Shown: piece after piece, positions 57,199 through 64,000 of the stretch | Position numbering within the stretch: the stretch's first letter is position 1 | How the letters are laid out: each line of letters starts with the position of its first letter | Assembly: GCA_965227445.1 (NCBI GenBank) | Contig: OZ245751.1 | Location: 2,604,001-2,668,000 of the forward strand | Reading direction: 5' to 3' | DNA from: DT-110 sp030148525 | Lineage (GTDB): Bacteria > Bacteroidota > Bacteroidia > Chitinophagales > Saprospiraceae | Length of the DNA: 64,000 nucleotides | Notes under the pieces: model-generated | The model's input: the letters and a program-made list of their open reading frames with translations, nothing else | What the model was told of the DNA's origin: nothing | The model's database searches: none | Program-made: the position numbers and the translations under genes

Positions 57199-60100
57199 AT
57201 GAATAGAATACTTTTCCTTTCCATCTTGCTATGCCTGACTTTTTTGGCGAAAGCCCAGGACCAACCGGAAGTTCGTTTCACCATTGATACCGGGCGTAGT
57301 GAGGCCGGGTCGACCATCTGCCTGCCAGTGCGGGTCAGCAATTTTCGCGACATCCAGGGCATGCAATGGGGGCTGCAATGGAACCCCGAAGTGCTTACCT
57401 TTCAGGGGTTACAGAACTTCAATTTGCGAGACCTCGACGCAGCTGATTTCAATATAGGGGGCAGTAGTGAAGGGGCTATCCTTATGTCTTGGATCCCCTT
57501 TCAGCAGCCATTTACTCTGAGCCTGCCGGATAGTACAGTGATTTTTGAGATATGCTTTACCGTTGCGGCGGATGCACCTGCCGGCTTCCAGGCCGTTGCC
57601 TTTAGCAATGAAGTACTGACTACGGAGGTCTACGTAGATCCCGAACTGTACGACAATGCGCTGATTGATATTCCGCGCATGCGCAGCGGAGGGGTCTACC
57701 TGGATGAATCAGATCAATTATCGCTCGACCTGGTCGTCGCCGATACCGATCCCGACTGCGGGAATTCAGCCGGAACCATCCGTATTGAACCGGGATCGGG
57801 CACACCACCCTATACGTATAGCTGGTCAGGTCCGGCGGGGTCATTCAGCGCCGGACAACAGGCCGAAGGATTAGTGCCCGGTGTGTACGAGACAACGGTG
57901 ATGGATAGCGAAGGCCTTTCGGCAAAAGTATACGCCATTATAAGCATTCACGGGGATCCCGAACCATTGGACCCTTTTATTCAGACAGTCAATATAACAC
58001 CAACCACCTGCGGCGAAGCTAATGGCTCCATTGATATCAATCCCGACCCGATCCGCACTTTCCAGATACAATGGAATACAGGGGATACTACTCAGGTCAT
58101 CGATAACCTGGAGGAGGGTGACTACCAGGTAACCCTAACGGATATTCTGGGGTGTACGCAGAGCTATGTTTATACCGTTCCGACGGAAGAAGGCATTGAG
58201 GGGCTATCGAGGGTTAAATTTGAACCCAGCTGCAGTCTGCGAAATGGACTAATAGGAGTTGTTGCACCAATTGAATCCGACTTTTCCTACAGCTGGAATA
58301 CAGGTGAAACTTCATCCGTATTATCCGTATCTGAGGGGGGGCAATATGAACTTACTGTGACGGCTAGCCCTGTTTGTAACCAAGTCTTCATATTCGAAAT
58401 AAGTGAGCCAAAACTTGACCTTTCCTTTACCCGCGTGGATGGGAATTTTGGATGTAAGGACACAAGTGTAACCATCGGCTTGGTAATTGATTCCATTCCT
58501 GATAGCCTGAATATCCTATGGGATGATGGTCAATCAACTTTGCTGCGAGAAGTGACTAACGCAGGTCAGTATACACTTACGTTAAGAGATGGGTTCTGCG
58601 AGCGTGATTTTGTATTTATGGTCGAGGATGCCGGTAACAGCGACCTCTTCTACCAGCGTATCGAAGAACCCTTTTCCTGCACCCGGGAAGTAGCTCAGGT
58701 TGGAGTGACTGTTTCCGACGATCTGGATTATTCCTTTGCCTGGAGCGAATCCGGATTTGACGGGCCTACCCTGGATGTAACGGAGCCCGGCACCTATAGC
58801 GTGACCATCACCAGCGGTCGTTGTGAAGAAGTGGAAACCTTCGAGGTTCTACCCTTTGTAGAACCTGCCTTTTCATTTGCTCAACGTCTGGACGGTACCC
58901 TTTCCTGTGATCCCAATCAAAGCACTTCCATTGGTTTTACTGAGCGGCCGAATACCAATTACAGCTACGCCTGGTCGACGGGAGCCGATACCCCTACCGC
59001 CGGTGTCGATAGTGCCGGCCGGTACGAAGTAGTGGTTTCGGAAGGTATCTGTTCCGATACCTTTGCCTTTCAGGTTGGGGTTAACCCGGTCAAAAACTAT
59101 ACCCGCCGGGAGGGGGCTCTTAGTTGTTCAAATGCGACAAGCCTGATCGGTCTATCCGGTGATGTACCTGATTATTACGAGTTCCACTGGACGCCCGGAG
59201 GCAGTATTCTGCCAGCCATCACGGTCGACCAGCCAGGCATCTACGAAATGACGGTCGAAAGCCCCGGGCGTTGCTTGTTCCGGGAAGCATTTACCGTGGA
59301 CCGGATCACAAATCCCGATGGATTCATACGTCTCGACGGGCAACTTGATTGCACGGGCTCCGATACGGTAACCGTAGGACTGGCACCCAACCCGCAGGTG
59401 GAATCACCCCTGCAATACAGCTGGACTACCGGTGACACGGCCCAAACGATCGAAGTAACCCAGGCCGGCATCTACGAGGTGACCGTAACCGGCAGTCCTG
59501 CCTGTAGGGAAGAATACTCCTTTTCAGTTACAACGCTGGCCTCCAATATTACCTACCAGCGAACTGATCCTCAATTGAACTGCCTCGATCCCACGGTGAC
59601 TATTGGCGTGGAAGATCCGGGTACGGATCAATTGTCCTACGCCTGGAGCAATGGTCAGACCAGTCCCAACATTGCGATCAGCGCTGCCGGTGAATACCAA
59701 TTGACTATCACCGATCCGGGGAGTGGCTGTTCCCGAGTGGAGACCTTCCGGCAAAACGAACCCGCTATACAACAGGCAGAACTAACCTCAACCTGCCTGC
59801 TCGAAGACCTGTGCGGTGGTGAAGCCGAATTTACCGCCTCCGTAATAGATGGTGCAGCACCATTTATTTACCAATGGAATACCGGCCAGACGGATACTGT
59901 TGCCGGCCCGGCCTCCCTTCGAATCGATCAATCGCTGCCCATTTCCGTACTGGTTACTGATGCCTCCGGCTGCCAGGTAAACCTGCAGGCACCTGCTCCC
60001 GAATGCATCCCATTGAATGAATTGCGGGTTAGCGTGTATTTCGAGTGCTCGCAGAACAGCGATGATGGTGTTTTACAGGCCGAAGTGATTACCGGTGGAG

Positions 60101-61629
60101 TGCCTCCATATGTGTACACCTGGAATACGGGACAGCTCGACACCAGCTATTTCCGTAGCCAGGTACCATTCGATCCGGAACAAGGCAGGTATGAAGTCAC
60201 AGTCACCGACGCCATTGGGCAAACGGGCAGTTGGAATTTTGACCACACCGAAGAATACGGATGTGGCAGCCCGCAATCCCCGGTATTGGAATACGCTGCC
60301 CCACATATCATTGTGGAACCTGGCAGTCAATTCACCTACCCCATTCACGTCACTAACTATGAAGATGTGGCACGGTCGGTGTATACCATCGAATGGGATC
60401 CCTGCCTGGTACGGGCGGATACCATCAAATTATACAGTCCCGAAGACACGCTGACCTTTACCGACTTTTCGGGCTTGGAAGGAATTTACGAAACATTTGC
60501 CGGTGGCTATTCCGGATCCGATTTACCCGACTCGCTCCTGGTTACCGAAATCGTTTTTACGGCCGTCGGATCCGGGGTCAGCCCGTTCTTATTCAGCATT
60601 AATGAGTCGGCTCGCAATACCAGTATGGAAGCTGTTCCGGTTCGTCCGATACACGGGTCGATTACCATTGCGGATGAAGATGACCTGGTGACGGCCGGTG
60701 ATGCCAACCGGGACGGGACGATTGACCATTTTGATGTTCTGCCAGTTGGAATTGGTTTTTCAGGTAATGGTCCCGATCGCCGTCGGCAATTGAATAGCGG
60801 ACAAGAGTTTGGATATTTCTGGTCTGAATCCACCACTGGCCGGGGAACAAATTTACGCCACTTCGATGCGGATGGTAATGGCCGAATCGGAGAAGCGGAC
60901 ATTGCGGTGATCGATCAGAACTGGTCGGCTGGAACAGTAGGTTACGACTCCACGGGACTGGCTGCTTTCACTATGGAGGCCGATTCCCTGCACCCTGGTA
61001 GCATGGATACCATCCAAATAATGACCGATGCCATAACTAATGCTTACGGAATTGCTTTTGTCCTGGATTATTCGGACACCGACCTGAGTGAACAGGATAT
61101 TCAGCTGGTACTGAATGGGAGTTGGTTGCTGACCAACGACAATGGCCTATCTTACGTGCGGCACGAGCCCGACCACCAACAAGTATTCATCGGCCTGTCG
61201 AGGACCGACGGCAACGCTGTGTCGGGGGAAGGTCTGGCCGCCCAATTGATAATCCAAACACCAGAGAACCTGAATAACGGGCTTACCTTACACCTGATGG
61301 GAGCCCGTTTGACTGATGTCGATGAAAACTATACTACCATTCAATCAAGTACAGTCCGGATTCCGACACGAATCACCACCAGCATTTCGGCTAATCCACT
61401 GGATGCTTTGGTTTCCGTATTCCCCAATCCGGCTAAAGACTGGATTTCGGTACGGGTTACAGACCTTCAGGTTGAGCGCTTGGAATTGTATGACGGTCAG
61501 GGGCACCTCCTGATCACTACACCGAATAGCTATATGCTTAGAACGTCCCAATTATCCGGTGGACTTTATGCGCTTCGCATTGTAACTGATAAGGGTACGA
61601 TTACAAGATCCATTATTATTCAGAAGTAA
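57199..61629 (+). CDS. T9SS-secreted cohesin/dockerin-like adhesin
   Basis: 1476 residues from MNRILFLSILLCLTFLAKAQ; an open 12-codon extension upstream lacks support. After the signal peptide a cohesin-like domain (residues ~25-160: VRFTIDTGRSEAGSTICLPVRVSNFRDIQGMQWGLQWNP), then a long row of ~70-residue beta units (YSWNTGETSSVLSVSEGGQYELTV and others, SprB-like), a second cohesin-like part (ITVEPGSQFTYPIHVTNYEDVARSVYTIEWDP, ~1030), two dockerin-type loops DANRDGTIDHFDVLPVG and DADGNGRIGEADIAVIDQNW (~1165-1250), a third cohesin-like part, and the sorting domain VFPNPAKDWISVRVTDLQVERLELYDGQGHLL...RSIIIQK. Likely surface assembly or adhesion. A hairpin word at 57241-57255 falls in the signal peptide. 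Confidence 0.88.
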   Translation: MNRILFLSILLCLTFLAKAQDQPEVRFTIDTGRSEAGSTICLPVRVSNFRDIQGMQWGLQWNPEVLTFQGLQNFNLRDLDAADFNIGGSSEGAILMSWIPFQQPFTLSLPDSTVIFEICFTVAADAPAGFQAVAFSNEVLTTEVYVDPELYDNALIDIPRMRSGGVYLDESDQLSLDLVVADTDPDCGNSAGTIRIEPGSGTPPYTYSWSGPAGSFSAGQQAEGLVPGVYETTVMDSEGLSAKVYAIISIHGDPEPLDPFIQTVNITPTTCGEANGSIDINPDPIRTFQIQWNTGDTTQVIDNLEEGDYQVTLTDILGCTQSYVYTVPTEEGIEGLSRVKFEPSCSLRNGLIGVVAPIESDFSYSWNTGETSSVLSVSEGGQYELTVTASPVCNQVFIFEISEPKLDLSFTRVDGNFGCKDTSVTIGLVIDSIPDSLNILWDDGQSTLLREVTNAGQYTLTLRDGFCERDFVFMVEDAGNSDLFYQRIEEPFSCTREVAQVGVTVSDDLDYSFAWSESGFDGPTLDVTEPGTYSVTITSGRCEEVETFEVLPFVEPAFSFAQRLDGTLSCDPNQSTSIGFTERPNTNYSYAWSTGADTPTAGVDSAGRYEVVVSEGICSDTFAFQVGVNPVKNYTRREGALSCSNATSLIGLSGDVPDYYEFHWTPGGSILPAITVDQPGIYEMTVESPGRCLFREAFTVDRITNPDGFIRLDGQLDCTGSDTVTVGLAPNPQVESPLQYSWTTGDTAQTIEVTQAGIYEVTVTGSPACREEYSFSVTTLASNITYQRTDPQLNCLDPTVTIGVEDPGTDQLSYAWSNGQTSPNIAISAAGEYQLTITDPGSGCSRVETFRQNEPAIQQAELTSTCLLEDLCGGEAEFTASVIDGAAPFIYQWNTGQTDTVAGPASLRIDQSLPISVLVTDASGCQVNLQAPAPECIPLNELRVSVYFECSQNSDDGVLQAEVITGGVPPYVYTWNTGQLDTSYFRSQVPFDPEQGRYEVTVTDAIGQTGSWNFDHTEEYGCGSPQSPVLEYAAPHIIVEPGSQFTYPIHVTNYEDVARSVYTIEWDPCLVRADTIKLYSPEDTLTFTDFSGLEGIYETFAGGYSGSDLPDSLLVTEIVFTAVGSGVSPFLFSINESARNTSMEAVPVRPIHGSITIADEDDLVTAGDANRDGTIDHFDVLPVGIGFSGNGPDRRRQLNSGQEFGYFWSESTTGRGTNLRHFDADGNGRIGEADIAVIDQNWSAGTVGYDSTGLAAFTMEADSLHPGSMDTIQIMTDAITNAYGIAFVLDYSDTDLSEQDIQLVLNGSWLLTNDNGLSYVRHEPDHQQVFIGLSRTDGNAVSGEGLAAQLIIQTPENLNNGLTLHLMGARLTDVDENYTTIQSSTVRIPTRITTSISANPLDALVSVFPNPAKDWISVRVTDLQVERLELYDGQGHLLITTPNSYMLRTSQLSGGLYALRIVTDKGTITRSIIIQK
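57241..57255 (+). repeat. GNRA-hairpin word, GGC-GAAA-GCC type
   Basis: TTTTTGGCGAAAGCC; encodes FLAKA of the signal peptidase site of the cohesin protein. Confidence 0.85.
57914..57927 (-). repeat. GNRA-hairpin word, GCC-GAAA-GGC type
   Basis: Minus strand TTTTGCCGAAAGGC; the coding strand writes GLSAKV, a third reading frame of the same word. Confidence 0.75.
59744..59757 (-). repeat. GNRA-hairpin word, degenerate
   Basis: CCTTCCGGCAAAAC in the cohesin-like gene (FRQN on the coding strand); the loop is GGAA. Confidence 0.4.
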
Positions 61630-61643
61630 TAAGCCTGATCGTG

Positions 61644-61679
61644 GCCCCCAGTCTGTCATTTGCGACTGGGGGCTTTTTT
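61644..61679 (+). terminator. Intrinsic terminator of the cohesin-like gene
   Basis: A 10-bp perfect stem GCCCCCAGTC (61644-61653) and GACTGGGGGC (61664-61673), loop of 10, then T6. It is 14 bp after the stop codon. Confidence 0.92.
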
Positions 61680-61833
61680 GCAAAAGCACTAATAGGCGTC
61701 TGCCGGTAACCTTCAAAAACCGCTTTTTCATCTCTTTTAAACCAGAACTCATCCCCAAAAAGAGCGTTGCTAACGGTCTCTTTCCCAAAAGGTTCCCTGA
61801 ATTATCCACATCTTCCCATATTTAACATTTATA

Positions 61834-61866
61834 TTTGGGTGTGAATGCTACCGAATGATATATTTG
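61834..61866 (+). promoter_or_regulatory. Promoter of the M23 peptidase gene
   Basis: TTTG (61834-61837), 21-nt spacer, TATATTTG (61859-61866); a near-ideal Bacteroidota promoter. The leader would be about 75 nt. Confidence 0.6.
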
Positions 61867-61946
61867 TCGGGACCCTTTACTCTGAGAGGCTTAGCCTGCT
61901 TTTCACATAAAGATGGCAGGTTATTTCAAAACACAAACGAACAACT

Positions 61947-63296
61947 GTGGAAAACACGGATCGACCTAGCAGGCGGCACTTTACTCGTCGCCAGAAAATG
62001 ATTATTGGTTTTACTACCCTATTTGTTCTAAGCACCTTTCTCGCCCTACACTTCCTGCAGACCAACCGCCTGAATCTCGGAGCCTCGGTCAGTGATACGG
62101 AACCGAAAGAACTCGATGCTTTTCCAATTATTATTCCCACCATTCAATACGGCTTTGTAATCGACACCTTTCAGGTTGAGCGCGATACCTTCCGACGTGG
62201 GGAATACCTGGGTGATATTCTGCTCCGACACGGCATCGACTATCCAACCATCCAGCAAATAGCGACCAATGCCGATACGGTTTTTAAGATAAACCGCTTC
62301 CGCATAAATCGACCATATACCATTTTGAGCCGGGATACGGCTCGGGGTGCTGATCATTTTATTTACGAGCCCAGCGTTTACGAATACGTTGTTTTCGATC
62401 TCAAGGGGGACTTAGAAGTACGCAAGGTAAAACACCCGATTTCCACCAAGTCATTTGCTAAGGGTGGTACGATTGAAAGTTCACTGTGGGCGGCTATGGA
62501 CCAAATCGGAGCTGGCCCGGAACTATTTGTCAAACTTGAGGATGCGCTACAATGGTCGGTTGACTTCACGAGAGTGCAAAAAGGAGATCAATTCAAGGCC
62601 GTTTTTGACCAAAATTATATTGAGGGGCAACGAGTTGGTGCCGGACTGGTACACGCGGCCCACTATAAAACCGGAGATACTGAATTTTATGCCATCTACT
62701 ACGATGGCTCCGAGGAACACGAAGGCTATTACGACCTGGAAGGCCGCCCCATGAATAAAGGTTTCCTGAAGGCGCCGGTGAAGGCCTCTCGCATTTCGTC
62801 CTACTACAACCTGAATCGCTTCCACCCCATCCTCAAACGCCGACGCCCACACTTGGGTACGGATTACGCTGCTCCTCACGGCACCCCTATACAAGCAGTT
62901 GGTGACGGAGTCGTTACTATTGCTTCCTATACCAACGGAAACGGGAATTACGTAAAGATAAAACACGACGATACTTACCAGACGCAATACCTGCATATGA
63001 GCGGCTTCGCCGATGGAATTCGGGCGGGCACTCACGTAAAACAAGGCCAAACCATCGGTTACGTAGGATCAACGGGGCTTGCAACCGGTCCCCACGTATG
63101 CTTCCGCTTCTGGAAAAATGGCCGCCAGGTCAATCACCTGCGCCTCAATTTCCCCCCACCGGAACCACTCCCGGAAAGCGAATTGGCCAAATTCAAGGAA
63201 CAACGGGATGTCTACCTCAAACAACTCAAGGAGATTGTGATTGATACACCAACTTCTGAAGAGGAAAAACAGCCGAAGCAGATATCGCAGTTATAA
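61947..63296 (+). CDS. Membrane-anchored M23 metallopeptidase
   Basis: 449 residues from a GTG (61947); ATG 61998 (MIIGFTTLFV) is the alternative. There is a basic cytosolic tail and a single membrane helix (~18-36), an OapA/LysM-like middle part (FQVERDTFRRGEYLGDILLRHGIDYPTIQQIATNADTVF), and a C-terminal M23 domain: KRRRPHLGTDYAAPHGTPIQAVGDGVV (zinc H-x3-D), YLHMSGF, and GPHVCFRFWKNGRQV (H-x-H-type site has HVC). Like MepM/YebA it would hydrolyse peptidoglycan cross-links. The usual HLHFE is HVCFR, so the second zinc His pair may be incomplete. Confidence 0.88.
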   Translation: MENTDRPSRRHFTRRQKMIIGFTTLFVLSTFLALHFLQTNRLNLGASVSDTEPKELDAFPIIIPTIQYGFVIDTFQVERDTFRRGEYLGDILLRHGIDYPTIQQIATNADTVFKINRFRINRPYTILSRDTARGADHFIYEPSVYEYVVFDLKGDLEVRKVKHPISTKSFAKGGTIESSLWAAMDQIGAGPELFVKLEDALQWSVDFTRVQKGDQFKAVFDQNYIEGQRVGAGLVHAAHYKTGDTEFYAIYYDGSEEHEGYYDLEGRPMNKGFLKAPVKASRISSYYNLNRFHPILKRRRPHLGTDYAAPHGTPIQAVGDGVVTIASYTNGNGNYVKIKHDDTYQTQYLHMSGFADGIRAGTHVKQGQTIGYVGSTGLATGPHVCFRFWKNGRQVNHLRLNFPPPEPLPESELAKFKEQRDVYLKQLKEIVIDTPTSEEEKQPKQISQL

Positions 63297-63374
63297 CGGG
63301 TCAGGTTTGAGGTATGAGGTATGAGGTTTGGGGTTTGAGGTTAGGTTATAGGTTACCTCATACCTCATACCTGT
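63297..63374. terminator. Inverted repeat of AGGTATG words between convergent genes
   Basis: Arms AGGTATGAGGTATGAGG (63310-63326) and its complement (63355-63371) pair perfectly over 17 bp, placed between the M23 stop and the stop of the convergent yqgE. Confidence 0.75.
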
Positions 63375-63935
63375 TTAATTCCAATTCGCCTCGTCCGGAA
63401 CCTGGGAGATGACAGAGAAGCGATCCCCTTTGTTTTGCATGACTTGTTGCCATAGATCATCGGGTTCCGAGCGGAAGAGGTAATTAGTATCCATGTCGGC
63501 TGTCACCCAGGATCCCATCTCGAGTTCGTTCTCCAATTGACCATTCGACCAACCGGAGTATCCCACGAAGAAACGGATATTGGAAGGAGTGATTAATTCA
63601 GAGGTGATGAGGAACTTGAGTTTTTCAAAATCACCTCCCCAGAAAACACCGTTCGTCACCGACTGGCTGTCATCGAGCAGATCGCCGACATTGTGGATGT
63701 AATGAATCGTATCAGTAGCTACGGGACCGCCAAAAAACACTTCAGCGTCGAACTCGGGGAAATCCTCGATCAGGCTGTCGACACGCATATTAAGTGGCTT
63801 ATTCATTACGAATCCGACACCACCTTCCTCCATACTGTATTCACATAGTAAGACCGCCGTTCGTTTGAAATTGGGGTCCAACATGAACGGTTCAGCTAAT
63901 AGTACCCGACCTTTTTTCAGTTCCGCTTTCGTCAT
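63375..63935 (-). CDS. YqgE/AlgH family protein
   Basis: 186 residues, complete. GRVLLAEPFMLDPNFKRTAVLLCEYSMEEGGVGFVMNKPL, VFFGGPVATDTIHYIHNVG and RFFVGYSGWSNGQLENELEMGSW are the defining blocks of DUF179. It is soluble with unknown biochemical function; gene-neighbour links with Holliday junction resolvase in other phyla are known but absent here. Confidence 0.95.
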   Translation of the reverse strand: MTKAELKKGRVLLAEPFMLDPNFKRTAVLLCEYSMEEGGVGFVMNKPLNMRVDSLIEDFPEFDAEVFFGGPVATDTIHYIHNVGDLLDDSQSVTNGVFWGGDFEKLKFLITSELITPSNIRFFVGYSGWSNGQLENELEMGSWVTADMDTNYLFRSEPDDLWQQVMQNKGDRFSVISQVPDEANWN

Positions 63936-64000
63936 GAATATCTAATCACATAATTGATGGTAGATCAACAGAATGAGTGCTTACCAGGTTCAACCGGTAA
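63936..64000. other. Right edge of window
   Basis: 65 bp upstream of yqgE with no gene visible. Confidence 0.5.

Overview
The window comes from a Bacteroidota chromosome, most likely a Saprospiria-like marine or sludge lineage (inference from gene content, not a database match). The signs are two secreted giants with type IX secretion (T9SS) C-terminal sorting domains, FISUMP, DUF2490 and two-component-propeller proteins, VPS10/BNR-repeat exoproteins, promoters of the Bacteroidota type (-33 TTTG, -7 TAnnTTTG), few Shine-Dalgarno sites, and SPIIG-type or LFAGC-type lipoproteins. No rRNA, tRNA, phage, insertion sequence or CRISPR array was seen.

Layout. 1-4.0 kb: the end of a TPR protein, then a minus-strand run of Spo0M-like protein, a small Bacteroidota protein, and a two-gene CCG/4Fe-4S membrane oxidoreductase. 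4.2-9.4 kb: a phosphoribosyltransferase facing yidC across a perfect bidirectional terminator, DUF3293, an aminotransferase and a lipoprotein. 9.8-12 kb: an OmpA-like protein coupled to a membrane-anchored protein with three helix-hairpin-helix modules. 12.2-23.5 kb: ffh, transglutaminase-like protein, accD, hemE, a dicarboxylate symporter, a TlpA-type lipoprotein, and a TIR-like/TPR/SDR fusion broken in its last third. 23.7-35.3 kb: a truncated propeller gene, a 1166-residue T9SS cargo, App1-like phosphatase, a saccharopine-dehydrogenase-like protein, LuxE-like protein, hemF, an ArsC/Spx-like protein and a nucleoside phosphorylase. 35.4-49 kb: FISUMP lipoprotein, patatin, two paralogous BNR exoproteins flanking an MFS carrier, a lipoprotein, DUF2490, a BNR gene remnant and an SDR. 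49.6-55.3 kb: a minus-strand set consisting of a glutamate-receptor-like channel, a 1235-residue unknown and a 268-residue unknown. 55.4-64 kb: a phosphodiester glycosidase, a 143-bp tandem repeat, a cohesin/dockerin-like T9SS cargo, an M23 peptidase and YqgE.

The most unusual content is in the repeats. (1) A 14-19 bp hairpin word, T4-6 + G(G/C)C + GNAA-type loop + G(G/C)C + A, appears over 20 times, about half of them inside unrelated coding sequences, where it writes the peptide words AFRQK, LAKA or ASAKK. (2) Gene 3' ends carry short arrays of 7-nt (sometimes 6- or 8-nt) words, a different word at each place, often folded as long inverted repeats that include the stop codons of the flanking genes. 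(3) A REP-like element with a covarying stem and larger composite intergenic repeats recur. Positions come from reading the sequence by eye; no search was run.
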